Of a stretch of 64,000 bases of DNA, positions 16,820-25,170 are shown piece after piece. This DNA is from VBDM01 sp964430565 (GTDB taxonomy: Bacteria; Pseudomonadota; Gammaproteobacteria; Burkholderiales; SG8-39). A program made the translations under genes and the position numbers. The notes under the pieces are model-generated. The model was not told the DNA's origin. It saw only the letters and a list, made by a program, of their open reading frames with translations, and ran no database searches. The stretch is from contig CAYSFD010000015.1 of the NCBI GenBank assembly GCA_964430565.1, positions 114,734 to 178,733 of the forward strand, read 5' to 3'. Every line of letters starts with the position of its first letter. The first letter of the stretch is position 1.

Positions 16820-17794
16820 ATGATGCGCCGATTTGTCTTCGCGGTCACGCTGCTCCTCGTGCTGCCCTGCGCGGCGCGCGCCGAATGGCACGCGCGCGAG
16901 GCCGCGATCATGGGGACGCGCATCGCGGTCGAGGTCTGGCAAGAGGACCCGGCCGCTGCGGAGGCTGCGATCGACGCGGTGCTCGCGGAGATGCACCGCG
17001 TTGACGCGCTGATGTCGCATTACAAGCCCGAGAGTCAGCTCTCGGCGATCAATCGCGATGCCGCGACTGCGCCGGTCAGGGTCGACATGGAGCTCGCCGG
17101 TCTCATCGCCAAGGCACTGGAGTTCTCAGAGCTTTCCGGCGGCGCCTTCGATATCACCTACGCGAGCGTCGGTTACCTGTACGACTACCGCGAACGCCGC
17201 CATCCCAGCGATGCCGAAATCCAGGCCGCCCTGCCGGCGATCAACTGGCGCCACGTCGTCGTCGACCGCGAGGCGTCGACCGTGCGTTTCCTGAGACCGG
17301 GCGTCCGCATCGACCTCGGGGGTATCGCGAAGGGGCATGCCGTGGATTCGGCGATCCGGATCCTGCAGGCCCGCGGCATTGCAAATGGCACGGTCACGGC
17401 CGGGGGCGACAGCCGGATCCTCGGCGACCGGCGCGGGCGACCCTGGATTGTCGGTATCCGCCATCCCGACGATCCCAATCGCGTGATCGCGCGGATTCCG
17501 CTCGAGGACGCGGCGATCTCGACCTCCGGCGACTACCAGCGCTATTTCGACGAGGACGGCGTCCGCTACCACCACATCATCGATCCGCACACCGGCAAGA
17601 GTCCGGTCGGCGTGCGCAGCGTCACCGTGATCGGCCCCAATGCGACCTTGACCGAGGGCCTGACGAAAAGCGTGTTCATCATGGGGTCCGCGCGCGGACT
17701 CGCGCTGATCGAGACCCAGGAGGACGTGGATGCGGTGGTCGTGCAGAGCGACGGCCGCGTGTTCTATTCGAAGGGTCTGGCGCCGCCCGGGTAG
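16820..17794 (+). CDS. apbE: FAD:protein FMN transferase (ApbE)
   Basis: ApbE covalently attaches FMN, taken from FAD, to Ser/Thr of exported redox proteins in the periplasm. The 324-residue product has a signal peptide (MMRRFVFAVTLLLVLPCAARA), and EAAIMGTRIAVEVW opens the ApbE fold. SGGAFDITYASVGYLYDYR, GVRIDLGGIAKGHAVD, TVTAGGDSRILG and HHIIDPHTGKSPVG are the flavin/Mg-site segments. It lies convergent to the DUF3570-DUF4266-TlpA genes, a neighbourhood I recall as recurring with apbE. No clear flavinylation target motif of the FMN-bind type is visible nearby. Confidence 0.93.
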   Translation: MMRRFVFAVTLLLVLPCAARAEWHAREAAIMGTRIAVEVWQEDPAAAEAAIDAVLAEMHRVDALMSHYKPESQLSAINRDAATAPVRVDMELAGLIAKALEFSELSGGAFDITYASVGYLYDYRERRHPSDAEIQAALPAINWRHVVVDREASTVRFLRPGVRIDLGGIAKGHAVDSAIRILQARGIANGTVTAGGDSRILGDRRGRPWIVGIRHPDDPNRVIARIPLEDAAISTSGDYQRYFDEDGVRYHHIIDPHTGKSPVGVRSVTVIGPNATLTEGLTKSVFIMGSARGLALIETQEDVDAVVVQSDGRVFYSKGLAPPG

Positions 17795-17797
17795 GGT

Positions 17798-17828
17798 CTA
17801 GAACCAGCCTGCTACTAGAACCAGCCTG
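17798..17828. repeat. 14-bp tandem direct repeat at the 3' end of the DUF3570 gene
   Basis: CTAGAACCAGCCTG occurs at 17798-17811 and again at 17815-17828. On the minus strand the second copy encodes the last residues (GWF) and stop of the DUF3570 protein; the first copy repeats those terminal codons just beyond the stop. It looks like a small tandem duplication. Confidence 0.85.
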
Positions 17829-18945
17829 AAAAGAACAGCCGCACGACGTTGGCGTCGAACTGGTAGAGCGGCTCGGTGCCGGGCGCAAGTCCGGTCGAGC
17901 GCAGGTCGCGGAAATCGTCGTAGCTGAAGCGGATGCGGTCGTATTTGAGGTTCACCGCCGCCTTGCCGAGGAATTCGAAGCGCGACGGCTTGAACTCATA
18001 GCCGACACCGAAGCCGAGCGTGTGGCTCTGCATCGACGCCAGTTCCTTGTCGCGCGCGAGGAAGTTCTGGGAGTTCTCCCGCGGGAACAGGTCGGAATAG
18101 AAGTCCGCTGCACTCTGGTCATAGAAGCGGTAGTGGACATCGAAGGTCCATGCATCGCCGAGCGGATGCGTGTAGGCGAGCTCGGCGGTACTGGAGCGGA
18201 TCTCCCAGGTATCGGTGTAATAGCGGTAATCCGCCTGGAGCGCCGCGCGGTACGGCAGGTACCAGCGCGCGCGGGCCGACAGTGCATTGCCGGTGCGGGT
18301 ACGCGGGTAGCGCTCGAATTCGTAGGCGTAGCCCAGCGCTTCATCCGGATCGACGAAGCGCACCTGGCGATACGGATTGTTCAGGAATCCTTCCTCGGTA
18401 ATCGTTTCGAAGGAGAGACCGAGGATCAGGCGCTTGGTCGCGATCTGCGAGACATCCACGCCGTAGATGCGCCGGTCGATGGTGTCGGCAAAAACGGCGT
18501 CGCCACGGCGCGTGACGTCATCCCAGCCACGGGTGAATGACAGCGCGACCGTGGTCAGGTCGCCAAACATGTCCTGGCTGATCGAAAGACTCGCAGTGTC
18601 GGCGTTGTAGTCGTTCTCGCTGCTGTTGCTGAACGACGCCGCGTAAGAGACCTTGCCGCGCAGGTACTCGAAGCCCACGCCGTATTGCGTGCGCTCCTCG
18701 CTATAGGGGCTCGCGGTCGTGATGACGTCGATCGAGGCGGAGGAGACCATGTCCACGTAGTAGCTGGCGTTGACGGCGTACTTCTCGGCGAACTTCTTGC
18801 GCACCAGCAGCGACGGCCCGTCGATCGAGACACCGCCACCGTCGTAGTAGTGGTACATCAGGTCGGCGCGATCCTCCGGCAGGACGCCGGCACTCGCGGC
18901 CAGCGGTAACAGCAGAAGGAGGGCAACGGCCCGGATCAGTTGCAT
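17815..18945 (-). CDS. DUF3570 outer-membrane beta-barrel protein
   Basis: A 376-residue protein with a signal peptide (MQLIRAVALLLLLPLAASA) followed by alternating aromatic strands (YHYYDGGGVSIDGPSLLVRKKF, VNASYYVDMVSSASIDVITTASPY, YEFKPSRFEFLGKAAVNLKYD). It ends in GWF, the C-terminal phenylalanine typical of BAM-assembled barrels. Strand periodicity and the SSASIDV segment fit Pfam DUF3570, whose function is unknown. It overlaps the DUF4266 gene by 10 nt and is last in the leftward operon HzsA-like, barrel, barrel, TlpA, DUF4266, DUF3570. It probably forms an outer-membrane pore or anchor for the small DUF4266 lipoprotein (inference). Confidence 0.82.
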   Translation of the reverse strand: MQLIRAVALLLLLPLAASAGVLPEDRADLMYHYYDGGGVSIDGPSLLVRKKFAEKYAVNASYYVDMVSSASIDVITTASPYSEERTQYGVGFEYLRGKVSYAASFSNSSENDYNADTASLSISQDMFGDLTTVALSFTRGWDDVTRRGDAVFADTIDRRIYGVDVSQIATKRLILGLSFETITEEGFLNNPYRQVRFVDPDEALGYAYEFERYPRTRTGNALSARARWYLPYRAALQADYRYYTDTWEIRSSTAELAYTHPLGDAWTFDVHYRFYDQSAADFYSDLFPRENSQNFLARDKELASMQSHTLGFGVGYEFKPSRFEFLGKAAVNLKYDRIRFSYDDFRDLRSTGLAPGTEPLYQFDANVVRLFFSGWF

Positions 18946-19163
18946 CCGCAGCCGCCGCCGGCAGCGCCCGCTGCACCGCGCGCGCCTTCGCGTGACTCGT
19001 ACACGTGGCGCATGTAGGACGAGGCGACCGGATCCCGGTCCCAGGCCATGATCGGATCGGCGATGTTCTCGCGCTCGTAGGGCTTGACCCAGGGCTCGAT
19101 GCGCGCGCAGCCGCTGGCTACGAGCAGCAGGATTGCGGCCGCGAAGAGCCGCGCCGCCTTCAC
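18936..19163 (-). CDS. DUF4266 small lipoprotein with Gly/Cys-rich C-terminus
   Basis: A 75-residue lipoprotein with lipobox VASGCARI. The conserved mid-section WVKPYERENIADPIMAWD contains the PWxRxxLAxPxM-type core of DUF4266, HVYESREGARG follows, and the chain ends in GAAGGGCGCN. The two terminal cysteines are a candidate metal, thiol or modification site. The gene starts at GTG overlapping the TlpA stop (GTGA), and its end overlaps DUF3570. It may be a substrate of the neighbouring thioredoxin-like TlpA (inference). Function is unknown. Confidence 0.8.
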   Translation of the reverse strand: MKAARLFAAAILLLVASGCARIEPWVKPYERENIADPIMAWDRDPVASSYMRHVYESREGARGAAGAAGGGCGCN

Positions 19164-19672
19164 GGTTTCTCCCTCAGCATCGCGCGGATCTGCTCGATGT
19201 ACTCGGCTTCGTCGCCCGGCTTGTAGGCGCGGTGCTGCCAGCGTAGCCGGCCCTGGCGATCCACCAGCACCGTGGTCGGCATTGCGCTGACGCCATAGCT
19301 GCCGCTGACGCGGTTGTCCGAATCGAACAGGATGGGGAAACTGACCGGGCGCGCACCGAGGAAACGTTCGGCGTCGGCCTTCTCGCTTTCGACATTGATG
19401 CCGACCATGGTGAAGCCCATCGGCTTGTACTTGCGGTACATCTCATCCAGCGCCGGAAACTCCTGGCGGCAGGGTCCGCACCAGCTGGCCCAGAAATTGA
19501 TCATCACGACTTGTCCGCGCAATTCCGCGAGTGCGATTTCGCCGCCCGCGCGGTTCGCGAGCCTGAACTCCGGGGCCGCCACGGGCGTGCTGCTCCCGGT
19601 CGCCGCGGAAAGCGAGAGGCAGCTCAACAGTGCGAGCAATGCGGTGGCCGGCAGGTTGCGGAATGCGCCCAA
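19160..19672 (-). CDS. TlpA-type periplasmic thioredoxin
   Basis: A 170-residue exported thioredoxin-fold protein of the AhpC/TSA-Redoxin/TlpA group. It has a signal peptide (MGAFRNLPATALLALLSCLSLSAA), VVMINFWASWCGPCRQEFPALDEMY with the CGPC active site, and the cis-proline region SAMPTTVLVDRQGRL. It starts at TTG preceded closely by GAGGAGG, a strong ribosome binding site. It probably reduces disulfides on partner proteins in the periplasm, perhaps the DUF4266 cysteines or c-type cytochrome CxxCH sites. It is translationally coupled to DUF4266. Confidence 0.9.
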   Translation of the reverse strand: MGAFRNLPATALLALLSCLSLSAATGSSTPVAAPEFRLANRAGGEIALAELRGQVVMINFWASWCGPCRQEFPALDEMYRKYKPMGFTMVGINVESEKADAERFLGARPVSFPILFDSDNRVSGSYGVSAMPTTVLVDRQGRLRWQHRAYKPGDEAEYIEQIRAMLREKP

Positions 19673-19681
19673 GGATCCTCC

Positions 19682-20368
19682 TCAGAAGAACGCCGTCAGC
19701 GACAGCGTCGCTTCGAAATTGTGGCTGGTCTTGTTGCTGCCCAGCACGTCGATCTCCATCACGTGATCGCGCATGTCCAGATGCACGGCCAGCCAGTCCT
19801 TGACCAGCACACGCGCTCCGGCGCCCGCCGTCAGCGTGAACCGGTCGCCGCCGGCAAAGCGCGTGCCGCCGGCACCGAGTGTCAGGTAAACGGCGCTGTT
19901 CATGGCGCGCTTGCCGCCGAGGAATATCTCCCCCGGTAGCGCATTCCAGCCGAACCCGAGGCTGTAATACGTGAACCGCCTCTCACTGTCGGTTAATAGC
20001 GGCGCCCCGCCCGAAAGACGCTCGAAACTGGACAGTCCGGCGTCGCTGGTGCCGACAATTCCCTCGGCGAAGAAGTCCTCATTGATGTGGTAGGCGAGGC
20101 GTGCGCCATAAACCACGTTGACCTCGAAGTCTTCGACCGAGAGCGACCCGACATAAGCGCCGGCCTCCCAGTTCTCGGTGTCGATTTTTGCGGGCTTGAT
20201 GTCGCGCCGCTCGACCTGCGGGTCGATGACGACCGGCGTTTCGCTGCGGCTGGCGGTCGGTTCTGAGGGCGGCGCGTCCTTGGGTCTGTCATCGCGCCAC
20301 GGCAGCGATGAACAACCCGTCATTGCAATGACGGCGCTCAGAAGAAGAAAGCGAATCCGATTTTCCAT
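19682..20368 (-). CDS. Lipoprotein with outer-membrane beta-barrel domain
   Basis: A 228-residue protein with a lipoprotein signal (MENRIRFLLLSAVIAMTGCSSLP), a short linker rich in Pro/Asp/Glu, then a small beta-barrel. Strands are visible in WEAGAYVGSLSVEDFEVNVVYGARLAYHI, SAVYLTLGAGGTRFAGGDRFTLTAG and LAVHLDMRDHVMEIDVL, ending in LSLTAFF with terminal Phe. It resembles the outer-membrane barrel family I know from myxobacteria and relatives (OMP_myx_plus type), but I cannot confirm membership. It overlaps the end of the upstream SH3-barrel gene by 31 nt, and TlpA follows after 9 nt. Confidence 0.75.
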   Translation of the reverse strand: MENRIRFLLLSAVIAMTGCSSLPWRDDRPKDAPPSEPTASRSETPVVIDPQVERRDIKPAKIDTENWEAGAYVGSLSVEDFEVNVVYGARLAYHINEDFFAEGIVGTSDAGLSSFERLSGGAPLLTDSERRFTYYSLGFGWNALPGEIFLGGKRAMNSAVYLTLGAGGTRFAGGDRFTLTAGAGARVLVKDWLAVHLDMRDHVMEIDVLGSNKTSHNFEATLSLTAFF

Positions 20369-21072
20369 TCGATAACTTCCTCGTTTTCGTCGCGGTCCGT
20401 GAAGACCACGTATTCTTTGTATTCACCGCGGATGATGAAGCGCCGCGCCAGGTAAGCGCGCACGCCGGCACCGGCGTAGGCGACCTGGTCGGTGCGGTCA
20501 GGGGTCTGCACCAGCGTTCCCTTGGGCTTGATGTTGATCATACCGGTGCCGATCGAGAGAAACGGCTGGATGCGCCAATCGGGGCGCGGCACATGCGTCA
20601 CGCCGAGCGTCGCGAGTTGGCCGTCGGAGAAAGTGCCGAGCACGTGTGACAGCGCAAGCTCTCCCGACAGATGGGCATTGAATGCATACGCACCGTAGGC
20701 GGTGACGACATTCGCGCCGCCGAAGTCGCCGATCAGCAGTCCAACCTCGCGGCGGTGCGCGCCGAAATCTTCACGCGCGGGATCGTCGATCTCCATGCGC
20801 ACGCCCGCGGGCACCAGGGTCTCCGCCATCTGGCTGCGGTGCACCCAGCCCTCGCGCCCGTCGGCATCCTGCACATGAAACCAGTCGGTGCGGCGCTTCA
20901 GCACGCGCACCGTTGCGCCGCGCTCCACCACCTGGACGATTGGATAACCCCGGCCGGGTCCGGTGCGCAGCTCGAGGAAAGGATCAGCGACGATGACTTC
21001 GAGCCCGTCGGCCCGGGCCATCGTGACGCCTGCCAGACACAAGAGCAGGGCGCAGGCGATGAGCCGCGCCAT
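20338..21072 (-). CDS. Exported SH3 (SH3b) plus outer-membrane beta-barrel protein
   Basis: A 244-residue exported protein with signal peptide MARLIACALLLCLAGVTMARA. A bacterial SH3 domain covers about residues 24-80 (VIVADPFLELRTGPGRGYPIVQVVERGATV, then WFHVQDADGREGWVHRSQM). A C-terminal 8-strand-like barrel ends KIGFAFFF. SH3b domains often bind peptidoglycan or peptide ligands, so this could tie the barrel to the wall. It starts 4 nt after the HzsA-like gene; ATG 21072 is chosen over an upstream in-frame start because it opens the signal peptide. Confidence 0.78.
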   Translation of the reverse strand: MARLIACALLLCLAGVTMARADGLEVIVADPFLELRTGPGRGYPIVQVVERGATVRVLKRRTDWFHVQDADGREGWVHRSQMAETLVPAGVRMEIDDPAREDFGAHRREVGLLIGDFGGANVVTAYGAYAFNAHLSGELALSHVLGTFSDGQLATLGVTHVPRPDWRIQPFLSIGTGMINIKPKGTLVQTPDRTDQVAYAGAGVRAYLARRFIIRGEYKEYVVFTDRDENEEVIEWKIGFAFFF

Positions 21073-21076
21073 CGAC

Positions 21077-23734
21077 TCAGTTAACCGGTGCCATGAAGGG
21101 GTCGTTGTAATACTGCCCACCGATGTCCAGCCACTCGGCGACTAGCCGCAATTCCGCCGGCGTCAGCCAGCCTGCGTGCGTGGGGCCGCCCGCGCCGAAA
21201 CAGCTCGTGCCGCCCACGTCGAAACAGCCGAAGAACCTCGCCGAAGCCCGCGCGCCCGCGCCACTCATCGAAGGAGGGACGGGCACCGGCACCAGGGTCG
21301 GCAACCCGGTCACCGGATCCGGCGGACCCGGGACCAGGATGTCCTGCAGCGCGCCCATGTTAACTTCCTGCGCGTTGTCCGTGAACAGAAGTTCGCGGTA
21401 CGAAACCAGGTGGTCGGCCTGGTCGGGGGATGGACCGCCCGAGAGGTCGAGCTGCGCCGCCGGCACGCGCACGGCGCCCGCGGCATCCGCCGGGCTGTGA
21501 CAGGAGATGCAGGTGTTGTCGGCGATGACCATGCCGCCGGCGTCGAGCACCAGGCGCGGTACCGACCACAGCGGATGCAGGTGGTTGGGGTAATGGATGG
21601 TGATGCGGCACAGCGCGGACCAGGTCGACTGGCAGGTCGCGCTGGTGGGCGCCGTGGTCGAGAGCTGGTTGTAGCGGTAGCTGAACGACGCATCGGCCGG
21701 GCGCCCGGCCGCCACCGGATCGGTCCAGACGTCGTCGTAGAGGACGTCCACCGACGGCAAGAGCGCGGCGCAGTCGGTCTGGCAACTGATGCGAGCGCGG
21801 GTCTCGGCCATGGTCTCGCCCTGGTTCGCGAACAGCGCGGCGTTTGTGTTGGGGAAGGGCTGGCCGGTCGTCGGCGCGCCGGCATTGACCGAAGCAAACA
21901 GATCGCCGCGGCCGTGCGAAATTGCCGGCGGCGCAGCCACCTGCACACCCGCAGGCACGTGGCAGCCGTTGCAGGTCAGCACTTCGCCCGCGCGCAGCTG
22001 CATCCAGTTTAGATGGCGCGGCGTGATGCGCCGCCCGTTGGCATCGAGCACGCCGATCGCGAATGCCACACCGGCGGGAATCTTGACCTGCACCGAGCCG
22101 TCCGGCTCGATCGGCGCGTAGCCTAGGATTTCGCGCATACCGACGCCGGAGGCACCGAATGCGGTTGCGCGGAAATCCCGCACTTCGTCGTCGGGCAGGC
22201 CGACGGCTTTTTCGATGCGCAGGAATCGGGCGGGGCGCTGATCCGCGGTGGTCTGCGCCGGATCACGCAGCGCTGCAATGCTGCCCGGCGCGACATCCAC
22301 GCCATCCAGGTCATAAACGCTCTTGATATTCAGGATGCCGACGTTCTCCACTGCCGGGCCCAGAACCGGGTCGTAGTCGACCCCAGGCACCGCATCGAGG
22401 ATCACGGCCGGCAATGGCGTGCGCGGCGCCAGCGAAATCACTTCGGAATACCGCAAACCCTCGGTGGGCTGCAGGATCGGCCGCTGGGTCAGGTCGCGCG
22501 GATCGTAAAGCCATACGCCATATAAAGGTGGGGCCGCGAGCAGCGCCGCGTTAGCCAGATTGGCCGGCGTACAAGGCAAGGTGCGCCCGGCAGCATCGTT
22601 CAGGCGGCACAGGGTCCAGCTGGTCAGCAACCGGCCGGTGCCGTCCCTGAGCGGGAACACCGACGAATAGCGGCCGCCCGGCGAGAGACCCGGGTCGGTG
22701 CGCACGTCATTGATGGAGAGCCGCGTCTGCGCGGGACCTGGGAGCCCCGCATTGGCAAGCGTGGTCTGCTGGATCTCGACGAATGCCGCGGTGTCAACCC
22801 GAGCCGGATCGCCGCCGAGCTCGGTGCCATTGAATGGCCGCAGCAATGCGACGATGGTTCCATCCTCCGCCGGGCGCGGCGCGAGGAACTGCACCTCCGT
22901 CGTGCCGGTCCCCGTGGCATGGCTATTGGCGCCGTACAGCAACTGCAGATTGCTGCCGTCGGGATTGACCGTGTACAGGTGGATCGAACTGCCGCTGGCA
23001 TTCTCCCAGCGGCTGAACACGATGCGGCCGTCGTCGAGCACGGACGGATCGAGGTCGTGGCTCTGGTTGAACGAGATCTGGCGGATACCGGTGCCGTCGA
23101 CATTCATCACGTGCAGCACGTAGGCGTGCTCGTTGCGGTCCTCATCCTGTGCCGCGAACTGCGGCTTGCCTTCGTCGATCAGCACCGCCTTGGACTGGCG
23201 CTGGCGCGTGGATGAAAACACGATGCGCCCATCCGGCAGGTAGTGCGGCGCGACGTCGTTCCCTTCTTCCGCAACGGTGTCGGAGGTAATCACGCGACGC
23301 AGCACGTCGGTCGTGCGGTCGTACTCCCAGATGTTCCAGGTGGGCTGCTCGCTCTCGTCCGCGCCAGGAATCAGCGGCATGCGCATCGCGAACACGAGGC
23401 GATTGCCGTCGTAGGACCCATCCACGTCGCGCACGCTCCACAGCCCGCCGGTCACCGCAGCTGTGATGTTGCGCTCCGGCACGTCGGGCGCCGCACGGTC
23501 GCGCAGCCACAGGTCCGATCCTTCCTGCACGGTGCCGAGCTCGCGCACGTCGATATCATCGAGGTCCGCAGGCAGAGGCACGGGGCCCTTGACGTAGGCG
23601 ACCGGGATGTCGAGCACCACCGGATCAGGTGACTGGCCGCCGATATTGATGTCGCCGTCGTGTCCCGTGGCACAACCGCCGAGCGCGACTACGGCGAGTG
23701 ACCATAACAACGATTGTGGATTCGTGACACGCAT
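21077..23734 (-). CDS. HzsA-like c-type cytochrome lipoprotein with TolB/PD40-type beta-propeller
   Basis: An 885-residue lipoprotein (lipobox VVALGGCATGH). Repeated propeller strands include YDGNRLVFAMRMPL, HYLPDGRIVFSSTRQRQ and SVLDDGRIVFSRWENASGSSIHLYTVNPDGSN (PD40/TolB-like). A central region resembles the hydrazine-synthase alpha-subunit middle domain (YAPIEPDGSVQVKIPAGVAFAIGVLDANGRRI). Two c-type haem motifs are present, CNGCH near residue 590 and CISCH near residue 735. Such HzsA-like proteins are widespread outside anammox, so hydrazine synthesis is not implied. ATG 23734 has GGAGAG upstream. It is first in the leftward operon and divergent from the 23988 gene. Confidence 0.8.
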   Translation of the reverse strand: MRVTNPQSLLWSLAVVALGGCATGHDGDINIGGQSPDPVVLDIPVAYVKGPVPLPADLDDIDVRELGTVQEGSDLWLRDRAAPDVPERNITAAVTGGLWSVRDVDGSYDGNRLVFAMRMPLIPGADESEQPTWNIWEYDRTTDVLRRVITSDTVAEEGNDVAPHYLPDGRIVFSSTRQRQSKAVLIDEGKPQFAAQDEDRNEHAYVLHVMNVDGTGIRQISFNQSHDLDPSVLDDGRIVFSRWENASGSSIHLYTVNPDGSNLQLLYGANSHATGTGTTEVQFLAPRPAEDGTIVALLRPFNGTELGGDPARVDTAAFVEIQQTTLANAGLPGPAQTRLSINDVRTDPGLSPGGRYSSVFPLRDGTGRLLTSWTLCRLNDAAGRTLPCTPANLANAALLAAPPLYGVWLYDPRDLTQRPILQPTEGLRYSEVISLAPRTPLPAVILDAVPGVDYDPVLGPAVENVGILNIKSVYDLDGVDVAPGSIAALRDPAQTTADQRPARFLRIEKAVGLPDDEVRDFRATAFGASGVGMREILGYAPIEPDGSVQVKIPAGVAFAIGVLDANGRRITPRHLNWMQLRAGEVLTCNGCHVPAGVQVAAPPAISHGRGDLFASVNAGAPTTGQPFPNTNAALFANQGETMAETRARISCQTDCAALLPSVDVLYDDVWTDPVAAGRPADASFSYRYNQLSTTAPTSATCQSTWSALCRITIHYPNHLHPLWSVPRLVLDAGGMVIADNTCISCHSPADAAGAVRVPAAQLDLSGGPSPDQADHLVSYRELLFTDNAQEVNMGALQDILVPGPPDPVTGLPTLVPVPVPPSMSGAGARASARFFGCFDVGGTSCFGAGGPTHAGWLTPAELRLVAEWLDIGGQYYNDPFMAPVN

Positions 23735-23940
23735 CTCAATTCTCTCCAGTCCTGACAGCCAGTTCTTCACGACAGAATGCAGGTGAACAACTGCATCACG
23801 GATCCCACGACCCGTGTGGGTTTCCCTAGATACAACGCAAGAGCGCGTAAGTCGGCTAGTCACGGTTTGGAGCGTACTCCGGCTGGCGTCGTGGGTGAAT
23901 GTCGCTGTTAGGAGACATTACCCGGTCTGAAACCCATCGA

Positions 23941-23946
23941 TATATT
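23941..23946 (+). promoter_or_regulatory. Possible -10 element of the rightward operon
   Basis: TATATT at 23941-23946 matches five of six -10 consensus bases. The best -35 candidate 17 bp upstream, TTACCC at 23918-23923, is weak. It lies 42 nt before the chosen start of the first rightward gene, in the 253-nt divergent gap 23735-23987. The same gap also holds an inverted repeat CCCAC...GTGGG near 23803-23820 of unknown role. Confidence 0.3.
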
Positions 23947-23987
23947 CGACCGCAGCCTCGAAAGCTGTGAGTGACTGGAGCACGGAA

Positions 23988-25160
23988 ATGCCCTTTTGGC
24001 CAAGCCATGTCGGTTCGATCGTGAAGCGCGTCACCGCTGTTGTGGCGATCGCGGCATTCGCCGTTGCTGCGCAGGCCGGGCCGCGCGAGCAGGCGAAGCG
24101 GATGCACGATCGCATCGCCGGCGTGCCGCCTTCGGACACTGTGCTTGACGCGATGGCAACCGAGATTGCGGCGGGACGCACGCAAGCCGCCGCGTCGCTG
24201 GCGATGAATCACCCGGCGTTCTACGCCGTGACGCTGAAGAACCTCGTGACGCCCTGGACCAACCGCGACCAGACCGTGTTCGCCCCACTCAACGACTACA
24301 CCGCGACCGTGATCGGCATGGTGCGCGATGACGTGCCGTTCAATGAAGTCCTGTCCGGCGACATCCTCTACGTCGGCAACGCAGGCGGTTTGCCGGCGGT
24401 GTCGGCGACCAGCAACAACCATTACGAGCAACTCGAGGCGCAGGGCATCGACCTGCGCACCGGTTTGCAGCGCACCACGCAGTCGGGTGTCTATGGCACG
24501 CCGCCCGCCGCGACCGCGGGTGTGATGACAACGCGGGCCGCGGCGCAATCGTTTTTCATCGCCGGAACCAACCGCGCGATGTTCCGCTTCACGCTGCTGA
24601 ATCACATGTGCCGCGATCTCGAAGAAGTCCAGGACACGTCGCGACCGCCGGATCTCATCCGCCAGGATGTCAGCCGCAGTCCGGGCGGCGATGCACGTCT
24701 GTTCCTGAACGGCTGCGTCGGCTGCCACTCGGGCATGGACCCGATGACACAGGCATTCGCCTATTACACGTTCGACGATACCCAGGGCCGCATGCTCTAC
24801 ACCGGCGGCTCGGTCCAGCCGAAGTACTTCAACAACGATACGACCTTTGCGTTCGGCTTCCGGACGCCGGACGACCAGTGGGAGAACCGCTGGCGCCGCG
24901 GGCAGAACGCGTTGCTTGGCTGGGATTCGGCATTGCCGGGCACCGGCGCGGGCGCGAAGTCGCTCGGCCAGGAATTCGGTGGGAGCGACGCCTTCGCATC
25001 CTGCCAGGTCGAGAAAGTATTCCGAACGGTCTGCCTGCGCTCGCCGGTCGATGCGACCGACCGCGGCCAGATCGGCTCGATGACCAGCACCTTCCGCGCG
25101 AGCGGCTACCGGCTCAAGCAGGTTTTCGCTGATGCCGCCACTTATTGCATGGGCGACTGA
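23988..25160 (+). CDS. Exported protein with single CxxCH motif (DUF1588/DUF1585-like segment)
   Basis: A 390-residue exported protein with signal MPFWPSHVGSIVKRVTAVVAIAAFAVAAQAG. The central motif LNGCVGCHSGMDPMTQAFAYYTFDDT (CxxCH near residue 243) resembles the CxxCHxxMDPxGFAxExFD element of the DUF1588/DUF1585 cytochrome-like proteins. Three further cysteines occur (HMCRDL, ASCQVEKVFRTVCLRS). Otherwise I do not recognise it. ATG 23988 has GGAG 7 nt upstream and is preferred to an in-frame GTG at 23967. It starts a rightward run of closely spaced genes that continues to 38814. Confidence 0.7.
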   Translation: MPFWPSHVGSIVKRVTAVVAIAAFAVAAQAGPREQAKRMHDRIAGVPPSDTVLDAMATEIAAGRTQAAASLAMNHPAFYAVTLKNLVTPWTNRDQTVFAPLNDYTATVIGMVRDDVPFNEVLSGDILYVGNAGGLPAVSATSNNHYEQLEAQGIDLRTGLQRTTQSGVYGTPPAATAGVMTTRAAAQSFFIAGTNRAMFRFTLLNHMCRDLEEVQDTSRPPDLIRQDVSRSPGGDARLFLNGCVGCHSGMDPMTQAFAYYTFDDTQGRMLYTGGSVQPKYFNNDTTFAFGFRTPDDQWENRWRRGQNALLGWDSALPGTGAGAKSLGQEFGGSDAFASCQVEKVFRTVCLRSPVDATDRGQIGSMTSTFRASGYRLKQVFADAATYCMGD

Positions 25161-25170
25161 GGGGCAGCCG

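Noticed and set aside
21077..23734. Hydrazine synthase and anammox metabolism
   Set aside because: Only an alpha-like domain is seen; there are no HzsB/C, hydrazine dehydrogenase or ladderane context, and HzsA-like proteins occur widely outside anammox.
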